From positions 35,329,054 to 35,393,053 of the forward strand of contig NC_090282.1 of the NCBI RefSeq assembly GCF_037392515.1: a stretch of 64,000 bases of DNA, read 5' to 3'. The notes under the pieces are model-generated. The model was given only the letters and a program-made list of their open reading frames with translations, had not been told where the DNA came from and made no database searches. The position numbers and the translations under genes were made by a program. The DNA is from Haliotis asinina (taxonomy: Eukaryota; Mollusca; Gastropoda; Lepetellida; Haliotidae). Positions 61,901 to 64,000 of this stretch are shown piece after piece (position 1 is the first letter of the stretch; every line of letters starts with the position of its first letter).

Positions 61901-63993
61901 ATGTGAAGGAACTGTCCAAAATCATGAATGTGAAATCAGTTTGTATGTATATCATTTGAGATTCATGTCACTGATTGAACACAGTGAACAGTGGTTTGCT
62001 GATTGCGGAGGAATCGATATTTGTCAGAATTAGCAGGTTCTTTTCAGTGTTGAGTGCATAATATATACTAGTCAAAATAAGTTCAAATATGCTCAGTTCC
62101 TTCATATCACCATAGCTAATCTGTTAAGTTATACATTTATGGCAAACTCTGGTACTCAAATAAAAGAGAGATATGGACCACACTTTGAGTATTGTGTATA
62201 TCCATTGGAAACTGAATTTGTTGTCTTTGATGGACATATTGTTATACATTATATTTCTCTTTTTAATACTACAATCAGTCTGTCATGCCAGAACAGGCTA
62301 ATTATAGAAATATGAAAAGATCAGGTTCTAATGTGAAGGAAATGGGTGGACCCTAACTTTCTTTGAGTAGCATATTTTATTGACTCGATAATAGAGTGTT
62401 GTGTTTGGTTGACAGTTACTTCCATGCTTGTGTGGGGCATCCATGTGCTTTTGCTGTGCCTCATCATTTAAAGATCTATATCATGGGATTGTATGCAGCT
62501 GTCTCCAGTTGGGACATTATCTGCTGTCATCATGTTTTTCAGTGTTGTTTTTCTTTAATTTTGTTTTAGTTTCTTTTAGATTAGTGAAATAATGAGAAAG
62601 TGGTTTTTGTTCTATCCTGAAGTCACAATGTGATCTACTGCCTCCTTTCACAAAGCACAAAGGTGATCTTAAGTCAGTAAGGTAACCTAAGTGCAATGTT
62701 GCAGAATGGGAGTTGAGGTTAACCTTAGTAATGGTTGCTTTGTGAAGGGAGGTCCTGGTCTCTCTGTCCACTAAACTAAGAATTAGTTGTACTCTTTAGT
62801 TTCTGTTGACTTTGAGATGGAGCTTTTGTCTGTTTAACAGTTGTTTCTGTAATTAGTTATTTTTATGTGTTTTTCAAGGCTACTGCAGATATTTTTATTT
62901 TTTTATTTTTTATGAATGAATTTGATGATAAATGAATGCTTTGTTTTCTTATGACACAGGTTTTGGTGGTTATATATTTGTGGGGTAAATGAACCCTTAA
63001 TACTGTCTGTATTTTGCAGTTTGGAGAAAAACTTGAAACACTCACGTAAATCTTTGAATACTAGTCTGTCTTGAATAAAAACAAACAATGACCATTTGTT
63101 TGACTGAGAGTTCTGACAGTGACATTATTAGTAGTGAAAATACTGTGAATCACTGTAATTGTTGTCTGGAAGGGCATTTGAACAGACTGAGGGCTCCTGC
63201 AAAGGATAATTCTCATATAACATAACGTTAATGTTGTATTATGTCCTAAATGGATAGATTGTGCAGCTACTCCTAAAATGAGCAAAACAACAAGCAGCAG
63301 TATAGTTTTTGTGGCTGTGGTAAATATCTCACAAAGGAGGTCACTGACTTAAAGATAGTGATCGAGTGGGCTTCACACATCGTACCAAAGTCGGGAATTA
63401 AACGCAGGCCTTTGCTATGACAAACAAATACTTTAACCACTTGGCTACCCTGATTTAAAAATATCAATGTCATAGATGACAGTGTAGTATGAGGAAGAAA
63501 TGAGAAAATGAATCATAAAGTCAGGCATTGCCATATTGCTCTCCAGGCTCAGATCCTACAGGAGTAATGTATGGGATATTCAGGACATGAGAAACACCAA
63601 CTCACAATATACACTGCCTGATGTTAAGTTTAATTTGCTGTAGAAAGTATACTTTCATTAATTTTTGGTTTGAGATTATTTACTCTCTTGCTTACTCTGG
63701 GGAAAAGAAGTTTGCCAAACTGGCTGTTATAATCATGATAATGATTGTGAGCACAAATATGATTATTTACATACTTTGTCAATTACTTTTATGTGATCTG
63801 CTCCCACCCTGTGATAGGTGCTGCTGACCCCCCTATACATCCTGCGCTCCCACCTGCCCCGGCCCCTGTATGTGGACATGGACACGCCCAGACTGAAACA
63901 GCAGCAGCAGCTGCAGGTATCTGGGCAGGCCTACGAGTATCAGCTGCATTGTGTGGGAGGGGACATCACCCACAACCTGGCTTTCAGACTGGC
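21997..63993 (+). CDS. VPS13B: VPS13B (COH1) bridge-like lipid-transfer protein, 38 coding exons, 3' incomplete
   Basis: VPS13 proteins form long hydrophobic grooves that move lipids between membranes at contact sites; VPS13B acts at the Golgi and endosomes, and loss of the human gene causes Cohen syndrome. The start MFKIESYIAPLLMGYVDKYV, the VSLWGGDVVLNNLDLRLDVL stretch and GHIHELRIHVPWTKLGSEPV are the chorein_N domain in its VPS13B form rather than VPS13A/C/D. A WMNWAWSFVPQILP motif follows. The last exons enter the adaptor-binding (SHR-BD/VAB) region: HIVICNDTQQTVRFGQ, SWRSHKTKQ, TPLYILRSHLPRPLYVDM. Placed exons total about 8.57 kb (about 2,850 residues), against about 4,000 in the human protein, so roughly the last third is off the right edge. 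Phases agree at every junction except exon 15/16. Exon boundaries are listed separately. Confidence 0.95.
23033..23232. repeat. GAT/GAG/GAC trinucleotide tract in VPS13B intron 2
   Basis: Purine-rich GATGAT and GAGGAG runs with GACAAT interruptions, ending about 12 nt before the exon 3 acceptor. It reads as poly-Asp/Glu on the plus strand and poly-Ser/Pro/His in minus frames. Intron 2 has an in-frame TAG just after the donor, so it is not read through. Confidence 0.85.
23245..23438 (+). CDS. VPS13B: VPS13B exon 3
   Basis: Phase 1 in, 0 out. Contains GWMNWAWSFVPQILPTDEEQ and the strand LLSIGFYVHQASVTFK, a VPS13B signature. Donor AAG|GTATGC. Confidence 0.93.
24106..24318 (+). CDS. VPS13B: VPS13B exon 4
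   Basis: 71 codons, phase 0/0: LTEKVKESSSQYASTGRINY to STGMCICGAKDAGDPR. Donor AGG|GTATGT. Confidence 0.88.
24478..24545 (-). repeat. SINE tail fragment
   Basis: TCAGTGAGTATGGTTTTCCG with CAGCAGTGTTCCAGCAATGT, the shared SINE 3' tail in minus orientation, diverged. Confidence 0.6.
24890..25018 (+). repeat. SINE 3' tail running into the exon 5 acceptor
   Basis: CCATATGGCTGGAATATTGC, TGAGTGTGGCATATACG, then a long CTCACTCA / CTCTCT tract that continues to CTTTTCTTCCAG at 25020-25031. The SINE tail supplies the polypyrimidine tract of VPS13B exon 5. Confidence 0.8.
25032..25263 (+). CDS. VPS13B: VPS13B exon 5
   Basis: Phase 0 in, 1 out: SMVLLQAGESLNNKTVVNYI to FDYLYFMTDTEPKH. Donor CACT|GTAAGT. 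Confidence 0.92.
25540..25725 (+). CDS. VPS13B: VPS13B exon 6
   Basis: Phase 1 in and out. The acceptor is a tandem NAGNAG (AAGCAG): start 25537 or 25540, differing by one Ala codon. Contains ALFFHETSIMKILIGPCHLN. Donor TCCT|GTAAGT. Confidence 0.92.
25736..25826 (+). repeat. 18-bp minisatellite beside exon 6 donor
   Basis: About five units of AGGACTAGAAGTCTCTTT, with CCTC/TTC variants, starting some 10 nt after the donor of exon 6. It keeps a reading frame (RTRSLF repeats) only because 18 is a multiple of three. Confidence 0.9.
25890..26167 (+). repeat. Long-family SINE, near full length
   Basis: TCGGGACCCGTGAAGGTCCC to GCGTAAAACTAAAATGACTC plus ACTCACTT. Sits head to tail against an inverted relative just downstream. 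Confidence 0.9.
26190..26350 (-). repeat. (TGAG)n array and truncated inverted long-family SINE
   Basis: About 18 perfect TGAG units (about 26191-26263) followed by AATATTCCAGCTATATGGCG and TGGACCAGATAAGCCAGTGA. The array is the expanded tail of this minus-strand SINE, which stops about 90 nt into the body. Confidence 0.9.
26351..27211. other. VPS13B intron 6, nothing further
   Basis: AT-rich intronic sequence up to the CCTGTTTCAG acceptor of exon 7. No element recognised. Confidence 0.5.
27212..27393 (+). CDS. VPS13B: VPS13B exon 7
   Basis: Phase 1 in, 0 out: MTDDDRPEATEEQIKAMEDF, then MHVILIQPSITLLAAEH. Donor GGGAAAG|GTAAAC. Confidence 0.92.
27394..28203. other. VPS13B intron 7
   Basis: No repeat or gene recognised. 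Confidence 0.5.
28204..28389 (+). CDS. VPS13B: VPS13B exon 8
   Basis: Phase 0/0. Reads SKFVLPGGRMSASRFDLEIT, SPMYPRRLVRLVSNIAGPSS, NLLYHCHSHTKIK. The 5' boundary is uncertain: an AAG acceptor at 28203 or a CAG at 28227 (start 28228), both in frame. Donor AAG|GTCAGG. Confidence 0.85.
28628..28752 (+). CDS. VPS13B: VPS13B exon 9
   Basis: Phase 0 in, 2 out: VFQLHAGLLKVDPSGAPSHL to SVYSKYLLLPKYW. Acceptor ATTTCAG, donor ACTG|GTGAGT. Confidence 0.9.
29212..29398 (-). repeat. tRNA-derived SINE (short family) in VPS13B intron 9
   Basis: GATGAGTGAGTGAGTGAGAT tail, GGCAGGGGACACCAGAAATG, and AACCACTAGTCAACCCCACA head complement. Confidence 0.85.
29655..29833 (+). CDS. VPS13B: VPS13B exon 10
   Basis: Phase 2 in, 1 out: TNTYLPLTEWMFEMPQLSVN, LTKASMLLMVKITSSWLQ, ending LLNDMFPES. 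Donor GTCAG|GTAAAA. Confidence 0.92.
30265..30399 (+). CDS. VPS13B: VPS13B exon 11
   Basis: Phase 1/1: DQERTPSQPVLEMVVSGCEM to GSVTSAQFVLYLK. Donor AAAG|GTAAAC. Confidence 0.9.
30700..30835 (-). repeat. Possible diverged tRNA-derived SINE
   Basis: GGATTCAAACCCACGACCTG resembles the complement of a tRNA B-box region, followed by an AACTGGTGGTCTACACCATA stretch. Not one of the two main families; weak. Confidence 0.35.
31052..31219 (+). CDS. VPS13B: VPS13B exon 12
   Basis: Phase 1/1: DPVSKSNRVAPIFTGPADTG, GLHVKTFFTQQVCHKDVLGD, then FTVQLPKKRNVSE. Donor GAAG|GTATGG. Confidence 0.92.
31867..32052 (+). CDS. VPS13B: VPS13B exon 13
   Basis: Phase 1/1: APAVILLNMEGCVACMDPAL, LDWLMYTPRSRHSLSASRRE, ending PLQASLSQ. 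Acceptor TCTATTCAG, donor CAGG|GTGTGT. Confidence 0.92.
32150..32735. repeat. Diverged TAG-rich tandem repeat in VPS13B intron 13
   Basis: Irregular repetition of CTAGACTAGTACTGGTAGTG-like units (GGCCTAGA, ACTAGTACTG, GATGATGG blocks) over about 580 bp. Units are too degraded to give a single period. Confidence 0.6.
32787..32989 (+). CDS. VPS13B: VPS13B exon 14 (GC donor)
   Basis: Phase 1 in, 0 out: SVHSSSLTNPTGSRPFTQSQ, a low-complexity Ser/Thr/Gln linker, then FAEKMAELFPLIKMLHIQ. The donor is CAG|GCAAGT, a GC-AG intron. The nearest GT, 4 nt later, would put exon 15 out of frame and hit a stop. Confidence 0.9.
33163..33385 (+). CDS. VPS13B: VPS13B exon 15
   Basis: Phase 0 in: VEIRSSCIFLPDVSMAMLEP, SMDIPVNFHSAFQDGSIP, then LVVCLPSMVVNSSGAKP, ending TLDGSLI plus one base at G|GTGGGT. 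It leaves phase 1 although exon 16 needs phase 0. Confidence 0.88.
33386..34683. other. VPS13B intron region with presumed unplaced small exon
   Basis: AT-rich with a diverged duplication of a TACTGTAGTACACTTTTTGC-like segment at about 33975-34000, 34065-34095 and 34170-34195. An exon of length 3n+2 is expected somewhere between 33385 and 34963 but I could not place one. Confidence 0.4.
34684..34815 (-). repeat. tRNA-derived SINE (short family), diverged
   Basis: GAGTGAGTGACTGGTACAGT, GGGCTTCACACATTGCTCTT, GGAATCAAACATAGGTCTTC. Lies tail to tail-opposed with the next SINE; the two heads face each other at about 34815-34822. Confidence 0.75.
34822..34955 (+). repeat. tRNA-derived SINE (short family) abutting VPS13B exon 16
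   Basis: GGTGGGGTAGCCTAGTGATT head, ATGTTCGATTCCTCACATAG B-box segment, TGGTGTCCCCCACCATGAAG, GTTAGAATATTTGAATATTT. The sequence immediately upstream of the exon 16 acceptor (GAACAG, 34957-34962) is therefore SINE-derived. Confidence 0.8.
34963..35220 (+). CDS. VPS13B: VPS13B exon 16
   Basis: 86 codons, phase 0/0: DILQQDVFDDLFVGDKLPWS, VKLEKLTVYSLHKEKTTLSL, ending PPTIAVSKIQ. Donor CAG|GTAACT. The acceptor lacks a good polypyrimidine tract. Confidence 0.88.
35640..37080 (+). pseudogene. DIRS gag-like region, decayed
   Basis: Acidic stretches (DDEDLHH, TVTLHDDD) with a frame around 36500 reading RLNVV and LEASLI, then a short open frame near 36700-37000 (WWLTQNGITLPEDLMKAELN). Many stops. 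Gag identity is inferred from position; no catalytic reverse transcriptase motif is seen. Confidence 0.5.
37120..38095 (+). pseudogene. DIRS tyrosine recombinase, decayed
   Basis: Across shifting frames the order is typical of DIRS recombinases: AKLKGFTATKTTHPQVADYL near 37170, APAWNLNVVFQHLANDTYKP near 37405, a TMLFLLAIAMPAW helix near 37495, ISIWTRAVIPRAYKAAGHEP near 37825, and ALHGNSMLTTKMEGCFWRSS then TVFTNHYLRDITTEDIAGIH near 37935-38045, ending QQLMVKQWR plus stop at about 38101. The final W-R-S-S-x-F-x-x-H-Y-L-R-D segment contains the C-terminal catalytic Tyr region. Frameshifts and stops make it non-functional. Confidence 0.8.
39150..39255. repeat. Fragment of a small repeat
   Basis: TTGGCAGATCCGTAAGGGAG, a GA-rich stretch, then TTCCTGGACCCACCTCTGAA: weak inverted ends (GGCAGATCC / CTGGACCCACC) similar to the small element at 12277-12444. 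Low confidence. Confidence 0.35.
39369..39717 (+). CDS. VPS13B: VPS13B exon 17
   Basis: Phase 0 in, 1 out: TQLCMSVIQKALMLVSKGTS, LCFNLWKMLQPQKDVPIA, an acidic-Ser linker (DQSEDISRDESSPVHEM), then LWTQLLLPRFEVKLYGKEKL. Acceptor TTGTTTCAG, donor TCAG|GTAAGC. Confidence 0.92.
40217..40331 (+). CDS. VPS13B: VPS13B exon 18
   Basis: Phase 1 in, 2 out: ETCLTVVAEDVATSIDIQQV to KATMGSFNINHLQR. The strand pattern TCLTVVAEDV fits a bridge-domain repeat. Donor GAAG|GTAGGT. Confidence 0.9.
40550..40697 (+). repeat. tRNA-derived SINE (short family)
   Basis: GAGGTAGCCTAGTGGTTAAA, GGCCTGGGTTCAATGCCCTT, AACGTGTGAAGCCCGGGCAT, ATAAAACTAAACTCACTTAG. Confidence 0.9.
41201..42069 (+). CDS. VPS13B: VPS13B exon 19 (large)
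   Basis: 290 codons, phase 2 in, 1 out: QDSPWEKGACEGILMSCRGE, LTFTFTRALCKNVSKKMKKT, SEVCLKTDPCDIVLYLPVFD, CCLPLIYANIGSVRVILPDP, an Asn/Lys/Ser-rich linker, then DFKGFSLCT. Ends ACAG|GTATCA. Structured strands alternate with poorly conserved-looking linkers. Confidence 0.95.
42245..42408 (+). repeat. tRNA-derived SINE (short family)
   Basis: GAGATAGCCCAGTGGTTGAA, TTTGATTCCCCATGGGTACA, GTGTGAAGTCCATTTGTGGT, ATTGCTGGAATATTCTTAAA, tail CTCACTCATT. Confidence 0.9.
42496..43236 (+). mobile_element. TTAA-flanked inverted-repeat element, copy A (741 bp)
   Basis: Left end AGGTCACGTGCAACCAAAAA, right end GTTGTATGTGACCT. Flanks are TGAA (decayed TTAA) on the left and TTAA at 43237-43240. Shares interior blocks (CGAAACGAAG, the GTGTGCATTCAAGTG region, GCGCATACGTGGGCACAG) with copy B at 49540-50814, which lies in the opposite orientation. 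No transposase frame, so non-autonomous; a piggyBac-like superfamily is suggested only by the TTAA target. Confidence 0.8.
43606..43720 (+). CDS. VPS13B: VPS13B exon 20
   Basis: Phase 1 in, 2 out: CWGDLVRESRRVEKYKPPVS to PALEWNTFLALQ. Acceptor TTTCCAG, donor GCA|GTGAGT. Confidence 0.9.
43925..44192. repeat. ~65-bp tandem repeat, four copies
   Basis: TTTGCTCTTCCATCATTCCT, GATTACATTCAGCCCCTTGA, AGGAGTATGTT plus a variable ACAGTCTGCTG joint, four times; copies differ by small indels (65-67 bp). Intronic. Confidence 0.92.
44495..44609 (+). CDS. VPS13B: VPS13B exon 21
   Basis: Phase 2 in, 0 out: EEREEIRLIPMASGFDLCLV, MAPAIVYSRREPAENMKK. Same 115-nt length as exons 18 and 20. Donor AAAG|GTATAT. 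Confidence 0.92.
44792..45557 (+). CDS. VPS13B: VPS13B exon 22 (large)
   Basis: 255 codons, phase 0 in, 1 out: YVLVCGYAAEMNVTSDLDLY, LSTNQILFMSEFARKSMTHL, a basic Ser/Thr-rich linker, KVMPFHILLTAGRISCTVYT, then a second linker and CMKPFLYLYFAQPHTIISCQ. Ends TTCCAG|GTAGGT. Confidence 0.95.
45655..45845 (+). repeat. Long-family SINE, truncated and diverged
   Basis: GCTTGTCGTAAGAGGCAACT, GGTGATCAGACTCGCTGACT, TTGACACATGTCATAGTATT, ending GGCATTAAACATCAAACC; the CTCACTCA tail is lost. Confidence 0.8.
46027..46167 (+). CDS. VPS13B: VPS13B exon 23
   Basis: Phase 1/1: VEDHRLLPDCSDFSSYWIET to SLYTLQITNFLQQP. Donor CCAG|GTACAG. Confidence 0.9.
46304..46480 (+). CDS. VPS13B: VPS13B exon 24
   Basis: Phase 1/1: ACVTLKLERPIKVNLSLNKV, EQVLDFVGEITTSSSTPT, acid/Ser linker. 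Donor TCCAG|GTGGAT, a weak consensus supported by the phase of exon 25. Confidence 0.88.
46680..46826 (+). CDS. VPS13B: VPS13B exon 25
   Basis: Phase 1/1: GIFSSLDHLEFMTDQIVVAV, DLFPEDHSPGFMISSSSLRV, ITEFQQAKH. Donor CATG|GTGAGT. Confidence 0.92.
47055..47314 (+). CDS. VPS13B: VPS13B exon 26
   Basis: Phase 1 in, 0 out: GVSDSLGCELFLKDLLMKTV, LGPASVNMDLSLVWTEHS, FAAETGILPIYVGQDQVVCL, ending QVNKFLQ. Donor CCAG|GTGAGC. Confidence 0.93.
47357..47475 (-). repeat. tRNA-derived SINE (short family), 43 nt past exon 26
   Basis: CAGTGAGTGAGTGTGGTTTT, GGGGCCACCAGAAAAGGGTC, CCCACATGTGGAATTGAACC. Confidence 0.85.
47640..48094 (+). mobile_element. 5'-truncated LINE remnant (Jockey/CR1/L2-like 3' end)
   Basis: Broken frames read LEQCCTCYNRKQAI, NSPVSPLASHSL, then LLSMPAYKLKLFSAKSFLCA, PATL, and LTLPSFKKRLEVHLFQCF. 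This is the C-terminal end of non-LTR retrotransposon polyproteins (SVPRSRLKTYG-RAFS-APRLWN-LP and FKK-LKTHLF pattern). The 3' end is AGCGCTATATAAATACTG with a TTATTATTATT tail. Confidence 0.75.
48604..48760 (+). CDS. VPS13B: VPS13B exon 27
   Basis: Phase 0 in, 1 out: NRFPSKEEQSGSIPESGGGV, GDGTVASGMSQFIHNTTTDD, FEYIVDH. Glycine-rich linker. Donor CATG|GTAGGT. Confidence 0.88.
48835..49345. repeat. Diverged tandem repeat in VPS13B intron 27
   Basis: Repeats of CTGCATCCTTCCTTCTACTG, TAATAGACTGTCTACACA with 40-55 bp spacing, about ten copies, plus two longer TGCATATTCTGTCC-type units. The period is irregular through deletions. Confidence 0.85.
49540..50814 (-). mobile_element. TTAA-flanked inverted-repeat element, copy B (1275 bp)
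   Basis: Left end AGGTCACATGCAACGTAAAA at 49540, right end TTGGTTGCATGTGACCT to 50814: a 14-bp perfect terminal inverted repeat, with intact TTAA at 49536-49539 and 50815-50818. Minus-oriented relative to copy A. It has about 530 bp more interior than A, with only short open frames. Confidence 0.88.
50991..51160 (+). CDS. VPS13B: VPS13B exon 28
   Basis: Phase 1 in, 0 out: DGSGLKANPGEIVFCSSNST, MTWTYYQPRVLSHVSVMPVP, FGLSSENRPDR. Donor CAGG|GTAAGA. Confidence 0.92.
51161..51775. other. VPS13B intron 28, nothing recognised
   Basis: AT-rich, no repeat family recognised. Confidence 0.5.
51776..51993 (+). CDS. VPS13B: VPS13B exon 29
   Basis: Phase 0 in, 2 out: VPCLLQYYDKASGQYLGHID, FSLTENQSFTLPLPEVKINN, VVAQTWRVIIYRDDDDEEED. 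Ends with an acidic tract; donor TTGTC|GTAAGT. Confidence 0.93.
52229..52404 (+). CDS. VPS13B: VPS13B exon 30
   Basis: Phase 2 in, 1 out: PVKEDNSERDIMVLPASLAA, CFVPSLIPIFQGCVSMATIQ, LHFINHLQYLGK. Donor AAGG|GTAAGT. Confidence 0.92.
52418..53040. mobile_element. Mutator-like MITE with 9-bp target duplication
   Basis: 623 bp. Terminal inverted repeats of about 100 bp start CAGTCTAAGTAAACTTAG and end CTAAGTTTACTTAGACTG, and carry matching inner blocks (TCAGGTAACCTTTGAG / CTCAAAGGTTACCTGA). The 9-bp GTCATTTCA flanks it at 52409-52417 and 53041-53049. Long TIRs with 9-bp duplications are the hallmark of Mutator-like elements. No transposase. The left duplication overlaps donor positions +5 and +6 of exon 30. 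Confidence 0.9.
53050..53721. other. VPS13B intron 30 remainder, nothing recognised
   Basis: No further repeat or gene recognised before the GCTTCCAG acceptor of exon 31. Confidence 0.45.
53722..53858 (+). CDS. VPS13B: VPS13B exon 31
   Basis: Phase 1 in, 0 out: GVPTKLAPYTMTSAQPEEHE, FAILTIDDLSASFSHLLGQM, SRSEVQ. Donor CAG|GTCAGT. Confidence 0.9.
54193..54303 (+). CDS. VPS13B: VPS13B exon 32
   Basis: 37 codons, phase 0/0: VSTTVGLEVLEHRNLTMDIV, LQPTMLDGYLVVLHREK. Donor AAG|GTAGGA. Confidence 0.9.
54396..54497 (+). CDS. VPS13B: VPS13B exon 33
   Basis: 34 codons, phase 0/0: PPIMECNCKTGPAVLRVGSG, AVHTLTTSLQAWSM. Donor ATG|GTGAGT. Confidence 0.9.
54853..54945 (+). CDS. VPS13B: VPS13B exon 34
   Basis: 31 codons, phase 0/0: LNGETGAKKAQAVFSHIVIC, NDTQQTVRFGQ. 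The IxN-x-T-x(4)-FGQ pattern marks entry into the VPS13 adaptor-binding region. Confidence 0.92.
55217..55495 (-). repeat. Long-family SINE, near full length
   Basis: TGATTGAGTTTAGTTTTTGC, TGATGGCGGTCTGTAAATAG, GGACCAGACAATCCAGTGAT, GGTTGCTGAAGGCCTATTCT, CCCGGGACCTGAATCC. Confidence 0.9.
55886..55963 (+). CDS. VPS13B: VPS13B exon 35 (GC donor)
   Basis: 26 codons, phase 0/0: VGTDENLALASREMHCYSWR, SHKTKQ. The donor is CAG|GCGAGT, the second GC-AG intron. It joins to LLHVCMDQPSWKW of exon 36, as in the SHKNTQ-LLQICI region of vertebrate VPS13B recalled from memory. Confidence 0.9.
56075..56222 (+). repeat. tRNA-derived SINE (short family)
   Basis: ATAGTGGTTAAGGCACTTGA, GTGTGGAGCCCATTTCTGGT, ATTGCTGGAATTTTTATAAA, CATAAAACTAAACTCACTC. 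The B box is decayed. Confidence 0.85.
56452..56540 (+). repeat. tRNA-derived SINE fragment
   Basis: CCCATTTCTGGTGTGCCTCA, GTGATATTGCTGGAATATTG, CTAAAACTGGCATAAAAGC: 3' half only. Confidence 0.75.
56728..56880 (+). CDS. VPS13B: VPS13B exon 36
   Basis: 51 codons, phase 0/0: LLHVCMDQPSWKWCDPFDIN, TETSVIRAVTAKDQSYTVII, KIKQLTNTQKQ. Donor CAG|GTAGAA. Confidence 0.93.
57490..57990 (+). repeat. Third SINE type, ~480 bp
   Basis: The tRNA-like head GGTGGGCGAGCTGGCTAAGG with GGGATCGAGCC is followed by a long body (ACACAACCCTGTGCACTTAA, GAATGGGTACCTCATTAGGA, CTCCCCAGGGAGTTGAGATT) and a TAAATATCCTTTATTAT tail. The body resembles widespread metazoan SINEs with a conserved central domain, but the exact superfamily is not established here. 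Confidence 0.7.
58291..58545 (+). CDS. VPS13B: VPS13B exon 37
   Basis: 85 codons, phase 0/0: IIISGQLVMSSRLSQHMEVS, TAPSFIVEQEEVVGVKFRVL, GLKTSWSQEVHVNGDRMKEN. Donor AAG|GTAAGT. Confidence 0.92.
59233..59316 (+). CDS. VPS13B: VPS13B exon 38
   Basis: 28 codons, phase 0/0: IPLPDKSTYIHVWCRIFCQH, FKTQVQTL. Acceptor TTGTTGCAG, donor CTG|GTAAGT. Confidence 0.9.
59405..59542 (-). repeat. tRNA-derived SINE (short family), decayed
   Basis: AGTAAGTAAGTGTGGTATAT, GCAGGCGACACCAGAAACTG, CACCATGTGGAGAACTGAAC. Confidence 0.75.
59745..59990 (+). repeat. Long-family SINE
   Basis: GAAGATGCGGGTTAGAATTG, GGATGATCAGGCTCGCTGAC, GGATTGTCTGGTCTAGAATA, GGCATAAAACTAAACTCACT. Confidence 0.88.
60240..60292 (+). repeat. 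SINE tail fragment
   Basis: GTGATATTGCTGGAATATTA, GACAGCTTAAAACTG. Confidence 0.6.
60300..63350. other. VPS13B intron 38, nothing recognised
   Basis: AT-rich intron of about 4.5 kb in total. Open frames of 60-85 codons on both strands have no family resemblance; no transposon signature was recognised in this stretch. Confidence 0.45.
63360..63455 (-). repeat. tRNA-derived SINE fragment (head half)
   Basis: GTGGGCTTCACACATCGTAC, GGGAATTAAACGCAGGCCTT, TTTAACCACTTGGCTACCCT. Confidence 0.8.
63818..63993 (+). CDS. VPS13B: VPS13B exon 39 (last in window)
   Basis: Phase 0 in, 2 out: VLLTPLYILRSHLPRPLYVD, MDTPRLKQQQQLQVSGQAYE, YQLHCVGGDITHNLAFRLA. The LTPLY-x-RSHLP segment is typical of VPS13B. 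Short Gln run at 63899-63916. Donor GGC|GTAAGT; the next exon is off the window. Confidence 0.93.
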
Positions 63994-64000
63994 GTAAGTA

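Noticed and set aside
61345..63290. Several 60-85-codon open frames in VPS13B intron 38
   Set aside because: AT-rich chance frames with no motifs; they do not match the phase or content expected of VPS13B exons.
5534..63455. Possible tRNA genes (A-box and B-box matches)
   Set aside because: Every match I checked is the head of a SINE followed by the family body; none folds as a complete tRNA with an acceptor stem.

Overview
This is a window of animal nuclear DNA. Genes are split by spliceosomal GT-AG introns (two of them GC-AG), intergenic DNA is AT-rich, and tRNA-derived SINEs, microsatellites, minisatellites and transposon remnants are abundant. The dominant SINEs end in a tail of the type GCGTAAAACTAAACTCACTC followed by CTCA/TGAG runs. 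From memory this tail is typical of gastropods, especially abalone (Haliotis). That assignment is an inference and was not searched.

Left part (1-13.5 kb). A minus-strand exon at 376-506 carries the start codon and N-terminus of a RIM/UNC-10 active-zone protein; the rest of that gene lies off the left edge. Its presumed promoter (about 507-940) has a perfect CRE and CCAAT boxes. The following ~11 kb has no gene I can support. It holds two large minisatellites: a 61-bp unit at about 2.3-4.2 kb, and a 76-bp unit at about 7.85-11.3 kb whose core is arranged as a 228-bp higher-order repeat. Two fold-back elements and several SINEs lie between and around them.

Middle (13.5-21 kb). A compact three-exon gene (about 13.67-16.0 kb) has a TATA box and paired CCAAT boxes. 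It encodes a protein I do not recognise, with motifs that might fit a degenerate PD-(D/E)XK nuclease fold. Its 5' coding part shows an unresolved frame change. Repeat-rich intergenic DNA follows.

Right part (21-64 kb). One gene fills this region: the mollusc orthologue of VPS13B (COH1), a very large bridge-like lipid-transfer protein. A non-coding first exon is followed by 38 coding exons that I could place by splice site, reading phase and family similarity. Together they give about 2,850 residues, from the chorein_N start into the VPS13 adaptor-binding region. The C-terminal third lies beyond the right edge. Reading phase is continuous across every junction except one (33385 to 34963), where a small exon seems to be missing.

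The VPS13B introns hold the mobile elements of most interest. These are a decayed DIRS-type tyrosine-recombinase retrotransposon with inverted termini and an internal complementary region (about 35.45-39.0 kb), two members of a TTAA-flanked inverted-repeat family, a Mutator-like MITE with 9-bp target duplications inserted 13 nt past an exon, a LINE 3' remnant, and many SINEs, two of which sit directly at 3' splice sites. I found no operon-like or defence-like system. The best candidates for something undescribed are the higher-order minisatellite, the unrecognised three-exon gene and the compact DIRS derivative.
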